Source of the DNA: Mycobacterium malmoense | Lineage (GTDB): Bacteria; Actinomycetota; Actinomycetes; Mycobacteriales; Mycobacteriaceae | Assembly: GCF_019645855.1 (NCBI RefSeq) | Contig: NZ_CP080999.1 | Span: 3,286,001 to 3,350,000, forward strand | Direction of reading: 5' to 3' | Length of the DNA: 64,000 nt | Part shown: positions 8,247-16,654 of the stretch, in pieces | Layout: each line of letters starts with the position of its first letter | Numbering within the stretch: the stretch's first letter is position 1 | Notes under the pieces: generated by a model | Databases searched by the model: none | What the model was told of the DNA's origin: nothing | What the model saw: the letters and a program-made list of their open reading frames with translations, nothing else | Position numbers and translations under genes: made by a program

Positions 8247-8599
8247 CCGCAGCCAGCAGGACTTCGCATCCCAATCAGGTATTTTGTGGGACGAATTCTT
8301 CACCAGGCGACTCGGCAGCGCCTATTACCGCCGAACGAGAGTGGTCATCGAAACATATTGTTGCACAACATAAATCATGCACGGGGGCGCTGACCTATGT
8401 GTTACCGCACTTGACTACGTGTGGCCCATTGCTCTTCGGATTCGCACACAAATGACCGCGGCTTCGCGCAACGAAGAGCCGCCATCATTGGGGTGGTGGT
8501 CCTGCGGCATGTTATGGACACCGGACGACACGCTTCAGCCTTGGAAGGGACAGTTTGGTGCGTTAGAGTCCCAGCTCGGGGCAAAGAAGGGCGACGACA
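8247..8599. other. Intergenic region without a recognised gene
   Basis: About 350 bases of somewhat lower GC than the neighbourhood, between the lipoprotein and the orphan membrane protein. A long frame in this stretch runs into the orphan gene in the wrong frame and looks like a shadow. Nothing else is seen. Confidence 0.45.
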
Positions 8600-9373
8600 A
8601 TGGCCACAGGTCTAGCCATAGCGGCGATGGTGATTTCAATTCTGTCGGCTCTCAGCTCTGCCCGAACGAGCTACCAAGTGAACGGGAGCGGGTTCCGGGC
8701 TTCCCACGCCCTACTAACGGATCTCGCGACCTTGCTCGCTGCCCTACGGTCGATTTCCGTCAAAGGTGCGATGGTCATGGGAGAGCAGCGCAAAACTCCA
8801 ATTCCAATCGACACGGAGCTGGCTACCCTTCGCACTTTCTTGACCAGCACAAGTGGGCTTGCGGTCTCTCTGTACGCGGGAAAAATTGGGTCTGCCGGCG
8901 CTCCGGATGATCCACGCGCTGGTGCGTGGCGCGTATTGAGGATGAACTTTACGAACCTTGCGGCGATGACCCTTACCACCGCGTCGGACAATCAGGTCGC
9001 CGGAGTGCAGGCACTCGAAATCGAGCGCACGTTAAGCGCTTTGAACAGAAAATCGATCAAAGGGATCCGGCACGAGATCAAGAATTTGCCGAATGTACTG
9101 TCGTCGCTGGCGGACTCTCGACAGCACGACGTTCTGCTTAAGGCGCTGGATGAGGTGACCGCGAAAAGAAAGACGGAAGCAGATTTTGGAACCGAGCGTC
9201 AACGGCTACGTCAGCTCAAGACTTCTGGCATAGATGATGCGGAACTTGACCTGTGGTTGGCCATGCTTGAAAACGACCTCCCGGCAGGAAAAGACGCTCT
9301 TGCGCGTGGCGCTGATCCCAACATATCCCTTGGGAAAGTCCTCGATAGGTATAGGGACGTGGACTTAGACTGA
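8600..9373 (+). CDS. Orphan membrane-anchored protein of unknown function
   Basis: 257 residues from ATG 8600, with AAGAAGGG eight bases upstream. I do not recognise the family. The first 20 residues (MATGLAIAAMVISILSALSS) form one membrane segment or uncleaved signal. The rest is soluble, helical and charged, with a Lys/Arg-rich middle (NRKSIKGIRHEIKN, TAKRKTEADFGTERQRLRQL). The C-terminal segment DALARGADPNISLGKVL resembles the last turn of an ankyrin repeat, but only one copy is present. Codon use is visibly less GC-rich than the neighbours, hinting at acquisition. It stands alone between a plus-strand lipoprotein and a minus-strand TPM gene, so context gives no function. Confidence 0.65.
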   Translation: MATGLAIAAMVISILSALSSARTSYQVNGSGFRASHALLTDLATLLAALRSISVKGAMVMGEQRKTPIPIDTELATLRTFLTSTSGLAVSLYAGKIGSAGAPDDPRAGAWRVLRMNFTNLAAMTLTTASDNQVAGVQALEIERTLSALNRKSIKGIRHEIKNLPNVLSSLADSRQHDVLLKALDEVTAKRKTEADFGTERQRLRQLKTSGIDDAELDLWLAMLENDLPAGKDALARGADPNISLGKVLDRYRDVDLD

Positions 9374-9440
9374 GACACCCGCCTATCACGGTCGCGGCCC
9401 CGGGTCGTTCAAGGCTGGCGCTCAACGGCTCAGCTATGGA

Positions 9441-10346
9441 TCATCGCGTAGATGCGGTGCCCCGACGTCGTCGCGGGCCGTGCGCCGCTAGCACGTCGGC
9501 GTTTGCCAGCGTTTGTGCCTGAGCGGCCAGCGTCGATGCCCTGTTGGCATAGGCAATCGCTTCGGTGTCGTTGCTTGCTTCCGCGCCGTGCGCCGCGGCC
9601 AAATATCGTTTCGCGTCTTCGAGCCGGGTCTGGGCCTCGGCGCGGACGCTCTCGCGATGCCTGGTGACGTAGTCGGAGATTTGGCGCAGTCTGGCGTCCG
9701 CGGTGGACAACGCCTGCGGCAACGAATCTTCAATGTTCACCTGCCCAGCGCTAGGGTCGGCCCGCCGCGCGGCGCGCCGGCGGCGGCGCGCGCGATAGAG
9801 CACGAGAACCACCACGACGACGACCACGACGATGATGACGCCGATCGCGATCGGCAGCCAGCTCCGCTTTGGTGAGCTTGCCGATTTGTCCAACCCGTCA
9901 GCCGCGGCGACCGCGGCACGGCCCCAGTCTTTGGCGCCCACCGCTGGTTCAATTTGATTGCTCCGCAGACTGTTTAACTCGGCTGCGGTGAGGCCCTGCA
10001 CCTTCGGCGGCACGGTGAACGCGTACAGCTTGGTGTTCGTGGCCACGGCCAGTAGCGCGTCGTGGTCGCCCATGCCGCTGGCGCTGCGGGTTCGCTCGGC
10101 CCAGTTGTCGGGTTTGAACCTGGAGAAGTTGTCGACGTAGACCACCCACAGTTGAATGTGCCGATCGCGGTAGAGCCGGTCGATTGCCGAGCTGACCGCC
10201 ACCCGACCGGAATCCGTCAACGCCCCGGTGCTGTCGGTGATGTGATCCGTAAGCTTGGACGGCGGTTGCGCGCCGGCGGGGGTTGCCAGCAGCAACCCCG
10301 CTGTGAGGATCGTCAGGACTACACCGAGCAGGCGGACAACGCGCAT
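9441..10346 (-). CDS. TPM-domain membrane protein, shortened Rv2345-like
   Basis: 301 residues. A signal peptide (MRVVRLLGVVLTILTAGLLLATPAGA) leads into an extracytoplasmic TPM domain (residues about 30-150: DSTGALTDSGRVAV, LWVVYVDNFS, DALLAVATNTK). A membrane helix (IAIGVIIVVVVVVVVLVLY) follows, then an Arg-rich stop-transfer segment and a helical tail. Compared with M. tuberculosis Rv2345 as I remember it (about 660 residues), the N-terminal TPM/TM part joins directly to the last helical segment (EAIAYANRASTLAAQAQ); the long central coiled coil and the Gly-rich C-terminus are missing. It could be a natural short paralogue or an internal-deletion derivative. The frame itself is intact. Confidence 0.75.
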   Translation of the reverse strand: MRVVRLLGVVLTILTAGLLLATPAGAQPPSKLTDHITDSTGALTDSGRVAVSSAIDRLYRDRHIQLWVVYVDNFSRFKPDNWAERTRSASGMGDHDALLAVATNTKLYAFTVPPKVQGLTAAELNSLRSNQIEPAVGAKDWGRAAVAAADGLDKSASSPKRSWLPIAIGVIIVVVVVVVVLVLYRARRRRRAARRADPSAGQVNIEDSLPQALSTADARLRQISDYVTRHRESVRAEAQTRLEDAKRYLAAAHGAEASNDTEAIAYANRASTLAAQAQTLANADVLAAHGPRRRRGTASTR

Positions 10347-10421
10347 ACGGGTAATCTAACCCGCCGCCGGCCGCGATCCAGGGCTGCGTAAGCCACAACA
10401 CGAGGCCAAGGCGACCCAGGG

Positions 10422-12065
10422 TTAAACACCGAGTTCCTGGTCGATCTGCGGCCAGTATTGGGGACCGTCCACGGTGAGGATGATCCAGTCGTGTATTTCG
10501 CCGTTGGCGAGCACGAAGCTGAACGGGGCCCCCGCGGCCGCGGCCTCCTGCTGGAGGACAAGCACGTCGGGCGAGAGTATGTCCAGGTTGCCCGAGTAGA
10601 CGGTTGTCGGCGGGAGTCCGCTGAGCGACCCGTTCAGCGGGCTCACCATGTAGTTGCTCACGGGTAGATCGCCCGCCCACACCTTGCCGAGTACTTGCGC
10701 GGGCCCAGAAGAGAGCAGTGGATCCTGAACATACGCGATATTCGGATTGGTCATCGCCAGGTTCAGCCATGGAGACAGCAGAACCATTGACGCCGGTACC
10801 GGGTCACCCTGGGCCACCATGTATTCGGCGGCCGCCAGTGCGAGGTTGCCGCCCGAGGAGTCACCGATCACGCTGACGTGCGGGGCCCCGTACGCAGCGA
10901 TTTGCGTGGAGATGAAGCCGGCCATTAGGGGCACAACCGTGCCGGCGGTGCCTCCTTGCTGCAGCAACGGGTAGATCGGCACTTCAATGGTCGCGCCGGT
11001 CTGGTAGGCCATCACCGTGTAATCGAGCCAGTGGAAGAGCGAGGGCGGGAAGATAAACGCACCGCCGTGAATGGCAACCACGTAGTTGCCGGATGGATGG
11101 GCAGGAGTAATCTGCACGACGCTCATCCCGTTGTATGTGGTGTGCTGGACCGTCTCTCCCAGCAGCAACGTCAGCAACTGTGGCGGGGTGTTGCCGAGAA
11201 ATAGCCCGAATAGCGGGTTGTTGCCGGTAAACAGCGATAAAAGTGGGTCACCTGGCACCGCAAGTTGGGTTTCGAGTCCGGGGAAGAAACCCAGGGCATC
11301 TTTTACCGGCCACAGCGCGGCGACTTCAAGCCTGGTTGCCAGCGACGGCGTGCCGGTGAAGGTCCCCGCTTGCGTTGCCGAGAATGGCGGAGCGGCCGGT
11401 GACCCGAAGATATCGACGAAGAGCGTGTTGGCCGTCCCGGTGATCACCGTGGCCAGATTTGTGGGGGTCTGCTGAATTTCCTGCTCGACGACGGCGAACC
11501 CGTTTTCCAGAGTTTTGGCGAGTTGGGCCGATGTTCCGGGCAAACCCTCCAGCGCTTGTCCCCAGGATTCCAATTGGGTGACCGCTGCCGACGCGCTGAG
11601 GTGATACCCGCTCATCGCGGCGACATCCTGGGCCCACATCTGTTCGTATTCGGCCTCCGCGGCCGCGATCGCAGGGGCGTTTTGACCGAACAGGTTCGAG
11701 GTCACCAGCGATGCCAGCTGGCCGCGATTGGCCGTTACCAGTCCGGGGTCAACGATCGTTGCCAGCGCAGCCTCATACGCGGTGGCCGCCGCTCGGGCCT
11801 GGGCCGCCGACTGTCCGGCTTGCGCGGCCGCCCCGCCCAGCCAGCCCAGATACCGGACGGCCGTGTTCGTCATGGACGCCGATGCCGGGCCTTGCCAGGC
11901 CTGGCCCGCCAAGTCCGAAGTTACCGAGCTAAAGGCGTTCGCCGTCGCGCTCAACTCACTGCTGATCCCGTCCCAGGCCGCCGCCGCCGACAACATCGGC
12001 CCCGAACCCGGTCCATCGAGCAGCAGCACCGAATTGACCTCAGGCGGCCACACCGAAAAGTTCAT
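10422..12065 (-). CDS. lipY: PPE-domain triacylglycerol lipase, LipY-like
   Basis: 547 residues in two parts. Residues 1-180 are a PPE domain (NFSVWPPEVNS at the start, WQGPAS giving the WxG turn). After a linker, residues about 300-547 are an alpha/beta hydrolase of the hormone-sensitive-lipase type: oxyanion loop HGGAF near 333, nucleophile Ser403 in GDSSGGN, acid in NLDILSPD and catalytic His in EIHDWI near the end. The lipase half reads closely like LipY (Rv3097c), which in M. tuberculosis has a PE domain; PPE-headed LipY is known from M. marinum. LipY proteins are secreted by ESX-5, processed and hydrolyse long-chain triacylglycerol. No PE partner gene is adjacent, though PPE proteins usually need one. 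Confidence 0.88.
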   Translation of the reverse strand: MNFSVWPPEVNSVLLLDGPGSGPMLSAAAAWDGISSELSATANAFSSVTSDLAGQAWQGPASASMTNTAVRYLGWLGGAAAQAGQSAAQARAAATAYEAALATIVDPGLVTANRGQLASLVTSNLFGQNAPAIAAAEAEYEQMWAQDVAAMSGYHLSASAAVTQLESWGQALEGLPGTSAQLAKTLENGFAVVEQEIQQTPTNLATVITGTANTLFVDIFGSPAAPPFSATQAGTFTGTPSLATRLEVAALWPVKDALGFFPGLETQLAVPGDPLLSLFTGNNPLFGLFLGNTPPQLLTLLLGETVQHTTYNGMSVVQITPAHPSGNYVVAIHGGAFIFPPSLFHWLDYTVMAYQTGATIEVPIYPLLQQGGTAGTVVPLMAGFISTQIAAYGAPHVSVIGDSSGGNLALAAAEYMVAQGDPVPASMVLLSPWLNLAMTNPNIAYVQDPLLSSGPAQVLGKVWAGDLPVSNYMVSPLNGSLSGLPPTTVYSGNLDILSPDVLVLQQEAAAAGAPFSFVLANGEIHDWIILTVDGPQYWPQIDQELGV

Positions 12066-12180
12066 CGCTGCTCCTTCTCGATCAGCCCTTCAGCAGCCCA
12101 CTGCGGCAACGTACATCGTCTAAGGTTTTCGAGAAGGGGTTTCTTGGCAATCGCCCGGATGGGGCGCGCGGCCAACCCGT

Positions 12181-13455
12181 CTATAACGAGGCGCGGTAAC
12201 CAGGTGGCCGAACTCGTGCCCTCCGGCCGCGCCGACGGACCGCTGCGATCGCCGTCTTGAGCCCGCGGCGACGCCCCGTTGTTGGGTCGGTCTCAGCGAA
12301 ACCGGGCCCCAGTTCGGTGAACATCCGCTCGCTACGGGTCTCCGGCGCGTCGTCAGCAGTGTCGCGCAAGTACTTGTTCGGCAGCGACAGTTTGGCGATG
12401 GTGCGCCACGTCTTGCCGTACTGCATCAGGAAAGAACCCGTGGTGTAAGGCAAGTCGTACTTGTCGCACACCGCTCGCACCCGCACCGAAATTTCGTGCA
12501 ACCGGTTGCTCGGCAAATCGGGAAACAGGTGATGTTCGATCTGATGGCACAGGTTGCCGCTCATGAACCGCAGCACCGGACCGGCCTCGAAGTTCGCACT
12601 GCCCAGCATCTGGCGCAGATACCACTCACCCCTCGTTTCGCCGATCATGTCGGTCTCGGTGAATTTCTCTGCGCCATCGGGGAAATGCCCGCAGAAGATC
12701 ACCGCGTTGGCCCACACGTTGCGAATCACGTTGGCCACCACGTTGGCCTTCAGCGTCGATTTGTAGGTCGCCGCCGGCGACAGCGAGGTGAGCGCCGGCA
12801 GCGCGACATAATCCTTGAACAGCTGCCTGCCGGCCTTAACCGAGAACTCGCGCGTCTGCTGCAGGGTGATGTCGCGCTCCGGGCCGGCCTTCAAGAGTTT
12901 TTCTAGATCGACGGTCTGCAAACCAATCCCCCACTCGAACCCAAGTGCAAGAAGGGCATTGAACAGCAGGTTGCCGATGTTGAAGCGCTCCCAAGGCTGG
13001 TCACGTGTGACTCGCAGAATGAAGTAGCCCACATCGTCATCCATGCCAAGGATGTTGGTGTACTTGTGGTGCTGAAAGTTGTGGGCGGAAATCCAGTGTT
13101 TTGATGCCGCACTCATGTCCCACTCCCATGTCGTGGAGTGGATCTCGGGATCGTTCATCCAGTTCCACTGGCCATGCATGACATTGTGGCCGATCTCCAT
13201 GTTCTCGATGATCTTGGCCAGACCAAGGGCGGCGGTTCCCGCCCACCACGCCGCGCGTTTCGAGCTACCGGCCAGCAGGAGCCGACCGGCCACATCGAGG
13301 GCACGTTGCGCGGCGACGGTGCGGCGGATGTAGTGGGCGTCGCGCTCGCCGAGGGAATCCTCGACGTCTCGTCGGATCGCGTCCAGCTCGAAGGCCAGGT
13401 TCTCGATGTCGGCGTCGGTTAAGTGGGCGAAGGCCGCAACGTCCGTAATCGCCAT
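12181..13455 (-). CDS. Membrane fatty-acid (stearoyl-CoA) desaturase, DesA3 paralogue
   Basis: 424 residues, very close to mycobacterial DesA3 (Rv3229c) along its length (MAITDV, LTDADIENLA, MGIETR-type region MIGETRGEWYLRQ, DAPETRSERMF). The di-iron histidine boxes are intact: GHNVMH around residue 90, HNFQHH at 125-130 and HQIEHH near 310. Hydrophobic segments between boxes provide the membrane domain. DesA3 makes oleic acid from stearoyl-CoA using electrons from the reductase Rv3230c; no reductase gene is here, so it must borrow one. A strong ribosome site (AGGGGAGGG) precedes ATG 13455, and TATTAA on the minus strand about 40 bases upstream may be a -10 element. Transcribed towards the PPE lipase; together they suggest lipid turnover, which is inference. 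Confidence 0.88.
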   Translation of the reverse strand: MAITDVAAFAHLTDADIENLAFELDAIRRDVEDSLGERDAHYIRRTVAAQRALDVAGRLLLAGSSKRAAWWAGTAALGLAKIIENMEIGHNVMHGQWNWMNDPEIHSTTWEWDMSAASKHWISAHNFQHHKYTNILGMDDDVGYFILRVTRDQPWERFNIGNLLFNALLALGFEWGIGLQTVDLEKLLKAGPERDITLQQTREFSVKAGRQLFKDYVALPALTSLSPAATYKSTLKANVVANVIRNVWANAVIFCGHFPDGAEKFTETDMIGETRGEWYLRQMLGSANFEAGPVLRFMSGNLCHQIEHHLFPDLPSNRLHEISVRVRAVCDKYDLPYTTGSFLMQYGKTWRTIAKLSLPNKYLRDTADDAPETRSERMFTELGPGFAETDPTTGRRRGLKTAIAAVRRRGRRARVRPPGYRASL

Positions 13456-14116
13456 GTTTCCCTCCCCTTCGGGCTGCTATGTGGGAATCGCAGCGTTAAT
13501 ATGCCATCGGCAAGTGGCTATTCCCTCGATGGCTCAACGCGGGTTGGCGGTTCAACGTTCCTTCAGGCTGATGGACTTACGGGATTCACAGGTGCGCGGC
13601 GTAGATCGAATTGTCTGCACGTCAACACCTGTTCATCGACTAGTAGCTGAATACCTCGCGAGATGAGAGGCGGCTTGCTACAAGATAAGCGGTTTTAGTA
13701 ATTGCGGCGGTACCCGTCGGCGGCGTGTCCCATCCGTTCCGCGCGACTTCGATGACGGACCAGTTTGTGCCCGGGAAGTGCTCGTTCGCCGCCGCGCGCT
13801 TAGGTTGAGATCTTCCAGAGCCATCCGGAAGAACCGGTAAATGCCTGTGCTACAAGGAATTTGGAACTCCAATAGACTGAACAGCCCTCACCGATTCTGG
13901 TCGATTCTCGATCAGCTTTTCAAGAGACTTGCGCCCGGCGATGCACGTTGGGGCTGCTCAAACCATACGCACGTAATGCAGTTCGACGGGTTGGACCAGC
14001 CAGCCTGCCAAGTTGGCCCCTATCGGTCGACCGTGTCCGCGTGCGCGGTTACACCTCCTCGCGATGCTGTCGTTTGCAGCCTTAGTTTGTTATTATCGGA
14101 CAAAGAAGGGAGGTGA
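13456..14116. other. Long intergenic region, no gene recognised
   Basis: 660 bases between the divergent desaturase and AbiEi genes. GC falls towards the right end. Immediately before the AbiEi start is TATTAT followed by a strong ribosome site (GGGAGGTGA), with a small inverted pair TTTGT/ACAAA around it. No coding signal or RNA gene was found in the rest. Confidence 0.5.
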
Positions 14117-14938
14117 ATGACAGTGGCCCGAGTCATTTCACGCTCAGTCTCCGGCATAGTCGAGCAGCTCGAACTCGAGAGTGACCTGGTAGTGACGTTA
14201 GCGCGGCTGTCCGCGGTCATGCGCCAAACTGGTCTTGACGGCGATGAGGCGGTGGCACGCCGTCTCGCATACGAACTCCAGCGTGACGGCTGGCTGGGAC
14301 AGCTGCGGACCCGACACGCCTGGGAGTTCCTGCCCGGGGCGCGCGGCGGTGCCTACGGCTCTGGTGATCGCTTTATCGAGTTCCGCGCGCAGCGCGCGGT
14401 GGACTCCGGTTGGCGGGGCGTGCTGGCGATGGAGACGGCTGCGTCCATGCTGGGGCTGGCCCAGCGGTTGCCGGAGCAGGAGGTCGTTGCCCTCCCTGCC
14501 GAGCAGGCGTTTCCTAAGGCCCTCGTCGGCGATTGGCGTTACGTCCGCATCAAGCTGCCCGGAGTTGGGCTGACGACTCTCAACGGATTGCCATCATGGA
14601 ACGTCGACGGGCTGATCGTCGGTATTGCGGTACGTCCGTCTGCCTATCAGGACGTAGCTGGCCTCGGTCAGTGGCTGCCCGATGCTGTCACGGACGTGGA
14701 CGTCGACACCGTCATTCGCTTGCTGAACACGACGTCTCGCGCAACAGCGCAGCGCACCGCGTATCTCCTCGGGGCGGCGGGCAACGACGACGCTCGAGCG
14801 GCGATCGTCGCGAACTACCCGGCGACAGAGACGGCCTGGCTTGGACCGCGGGTCGCCGGCGCAGGTGTCTTCAACGCCGAGACCAAGGTCAACGACACCC
14901 TGCTGCACCGGTATCTCACTGTGGGCACCGGATCTTGA
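14117..14938 (+). CDS. AbiEi-family antitoxin (type IV TA / MenA-like)
   Basis: 273 residues from ATG 14117 with GGGAGGTGA directly before. The N-terminus is a winged helix (LVVTLARLSAVMRQTGL through RLAYELQRDGWLGQLRTRHAWEFLP), then the FIEFRAQRAVDSGWRGVLAMETAASMLGL block. These match the AbiEi antitoxins encoded before nucleotidyltransferase toxins, such as Rv2827c (MenA4). In the family the antitoxin represses its operon and neutralises the toxin. The expected AbiEii partner starts at the stop codon of this gene but breaks off after about 28 residues. The antitoxin is therefore orphaned here, yet its own frame is intact. Confidence 0.82.
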   Translation: MTVARVISRSVSGIVEQLELESDLVVTLARLSAVMRQTGLDGDEAVARRLAYELQRDGWLGQLRTRHAWEFLPGARGGAYGSGDRFIEFRAQRAVDSGWRGVLAMETAASMLGLAQRLPEQEVVALPAEQAFPKALVGDWRYVRIKLPGVGLTTLNGLPSWNVDGLIVGIAVRPSAYQDVAGLGQWLPDAVTDVDVDTVIRLLNTTSRATAQRTAYLLGAAGNDDARAAIVANYPATETAWLGPRVAGAGVFNAETKVNDTLLHRYLTVGTGS

Positions 14939-15219
14939 GCCGGGTTACCGAGGGACATCTCGCGCGCCACTATCAAGGCGTAAAGGGTGGACGCGATGCG
15001 GCCCTGCTGGACATTGCCTTCATGAGGTGGAAAGGGCACTCGCGTCTCTTCGAGCGCACACCTGAACCACAAGTCACGAGCGATAGTCTGCGCAGTAGAG
15101 AAATTACTTGTTTCCGATTCCGCGCCGTAAACATCATCAAAACACCGCTCCTGATGGGGCTGTTCAGCGGGGCTCGAACCCGGGACCAACTGATTAACGC
15201 CCCACCATGTGCGATGTAG
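14935..15219 (+). pseudogene. Truncated AbiEii/MenT-type nucleotidyltransferase toxin (N-terminal stub)
   Basis: A TTG start overlaps the antitoxin stop. The first 28 codons give LSRVTEGHLARHYQGVKGGR and then DAALLDIA, which is the conserved N-terminus of AbiEii toxins. After that the frame carries unrelated sequence and ends at 15219, having run through a tRNA-like fragment. The catalytic GSx10DxD core and about 250 residues of the usual protein are missing, so no toxin can be made. The break lies close to the tRNA-derived repeat at 15165, suggesting the toxin was cut by an integration or excision event. Confidence 0.65.
15165..15195 (-). repeat. tRNA 3'-half remnant, att-like direct repeat
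   Basis: Bases 15165-15194 match 16663-16692, inside the tRNA-Met gene, at 28 of 30 positions and in the same orientation. The match covers the T arm, variable loop and part of the anticodon arm. It is not a complete tRNA. Such a copy of a tRNA 3' part is the classical footprint of an element that integrated at the tRNA. The interval between the two copies holds the MNT/HEPN pair and no integrase. Confidence 0.6.
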
Positions 15220-15482
15220 CCAATCTGTCCCGTATTTGCTTGTTCCCCAACCGATTACAATGCTCGTTAGACACTCATCGTTGCCGTCGATTCTCGTCGC
15301 TTCTCGACCATAAACGACGAATAAAACGAGCTGGCGGAGAGGCCAGGGAGGCCAGCCAGGGCCCAACGATGGCTCAAAGTTGTCACCGTGCCCACCTACC
15401 GATAGCGCTAGAACTAGAACGTCATCACGATCGAGACCGCGCGGCGGTGATCGCCACCATGGCTTTGCAGCCGACACAGTTC

Positions 15483-15514
15483 CAACTATAGTTGTGATAC
15501 TCTAACTTTAGTTG
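15483..15514. promoter_or_regulatory. Tandem palindromic operators before the MNT/HEPN operon
   Basis: CAACTATAGTTG (15483-15494) is a perfect 12-base palindrome. TAACTTTAGTTG (15503-15514) is a near copy starting 20 bases later, about two helical turns, so both would sit on the same DNA face. They lie 20-50 bases before the start of a protein with an N-terminal winged helix, as expected for autoregulation of a toxin-antitoxin-like operon. Confidence 0.6.
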
Positions 15515-15535
15515 TAGATAAAGAAGGGGCCGGCG

Positions 15536-16174
15536 ATGCAGCTGAACCGGCCGTTCGCCACGGTGACGCCGACGTTGGACGGCGATGTGCTCGGCGTTCT
15601 GACGACCAGCGAAGCGACGTTCACGATCGCCCAGATCCAGCGCATCCTGACCACCGCGTCAGGGGAAGGCATCCGCAAAGTCCTCACCCGCCTGACTGTC
15701 CAAGGTGTGGTGCTCCGTGATCAAGTCGGCAGGACCAACACCTACCGACTCAACACCGAACATCTTGCGGCAGAGCCGATCCTGGCGCTGTCGCGGCTGA
15801 CCGCAACGTTCCTGAACCGCCTCGAATCGCACCTGGAAGGGTGGGGAGAGGAGCTCAAGTACGCCGCGGTATTCGGGTCAGCGGCAACAGGGCGGATGAC
15901 CCTCGGCAGTGACATCGACCTGTTCCTGGTGCGCGCCTCCAACCCCGAACACGATGGCCGCCAGGGGGATTCGGAGGTGTGGGAGCAACGGGTGGCCGAA
16001 CTCGCACGGTCGGTCACCGCGTGGACCGGCAACGACGGCCGCGTCGTCGAGTACACCGAAAATGAGCTTCGCGCCGCGGCCACTGCCGGTGAGCCGCTGC
16101 TGAGCGACGTGGCCGGGCAAGGCCTGACCGTCGCCGGAACACGGGCATGGCTCAATAGGCAGCTCACCCGATAG
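15536..16174 (+). CDS. Winged-helix nucleotidyltransferase (MntA-like antitoxin candidate)
   Basis: 212 residues from ATG 15536 with GAAGGGG upstream. Residues 20-75 form a winged helix (FTIAQIQRILTTASGEGIRKVLTRL...GVVLRDQVGRTNTYRLN). Residues 105-200 are a minimal nucleotidyltransferase domain with the catalytic GSx10DxD motif: FGSAATGRMTLGSDIDLFLV. In known MNT/HEPN (type VII) systems the nucleotidyltransferase adds AMP to the HEPN toxin and silences it. A HEPN-like gene follows after 28 bases, supporting that pairing. The fused DNA-binding domain and the tandem palindromes upstream suggest this protein also represses the operon; this second role is inferred. Confidence 0.8.
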   Translation: MQLNRPFATVTPTLDGDVLGVLTTSEATFTIAQIQRILTTASGEGIRKVLTRLTVQGVVLRDQVGRTNTYRLNTEHLAAEPILALSRLTATFLNRLESHLEGWGEELKYAAVFGSAATGRMTLGSDIDLFLVRASNPEHDGRQGDSEVWEQRVAELARSVTAWTGNDGRVVEYTENELRAAATAGEPLLSDVAGQGLTVAGTRAWLNRQLTR

Positions 16175-16202
16175 GCAAGGCTGCGACAACGAGGAGGGCC
16201 TG

Positions 16203-16592
16203 ATGGCGGGGACGCGTAAGTGCAATTCCGCTGTCACCACGGGGCGCCTATATAAGGCGGTTGAGTTCTTCGACGCCGCTGAGCATCTGGCAGACGACAT
16301 GCCCAACGCCGCGGGTGATCTGTTCGTGGACGCCGGTATCGCCGCTTCCGACGTTATCTCCTGCGTCCGGCTCGGCGTGTATTCGTCAAGCGGGACCCAC
16401 AGCGAAGCCGTCACTCTGCTGGCAACGGCGGACAAGGGATCCGAGAAACACCTGAGCACTCTGCTCGGCTTGAAGAATAAGGCGGCCTACACCCACCAGG
16501 CGCTATCCACCGCCGAGTGCAAGAAGATGAACCGCGCCGCTTCCTATCTGGTCGAGGCGGCCAAACGGGCCGTGGCGTCAGCAGGCCGGTAA
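16203..16592 (+). CDS. Small HEPN-like helical protein (toxin candidate of the MNT/HEPN pair)
   Basis: 129 residues from ATG 16203, with GAGGAGG before the start. It is all-helical in appearance (AVEFFDAAEHLADDMPNAAGDLFVDAGIAASDVISCVRLG) with the HEPN-like segment LLGLKNKAAYTHQALS followed by a C-terminal helix (RAASYLVEAAKRAVA). The canonical RNase motif R-x4-6-H is not clean: the best candidate has Lys or Asn where Arg is expected (KNKAAYTH), so nuclease activity is doubtful or depends on a variant motif. It follows a nucleotidyltransferase gene, the arrangement of type VII toxin-antitoxin pairs. Assignment rests on gene order and helical pattern more than on catalytic residues. Confidence 0.62.
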   Translation: MAGTRKCNSAVTTGRLYKAVEFFDAAEHLADDMPNAAGDLFVDAGIAASDVISCVRLGVYSSSGTHSEAVTLLATADKGSEKHLSTLLGLKNKAAYTHQALSTAECKKMNRAASYLVEAAKRAVASAGR

Positions 16593-16654
16593 CCTGACAT
16601 CGGACAAGAGCGGCCCCGATCAGCTAACTACCTACTCTGACGTGGGTGCTGACG

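Noticed and set aside
8377..8910. 177-codon frame before the orphan gene
   Set aside because: Overlaps the better gene at 8600 in another frame and lacks a ribosome site and coding character.
15483..15514. Possible transcription terminator
   Set aside because: The palindromes are short, AT-rich and lie directly before a start codon with a winged-helix product; operator fits better.
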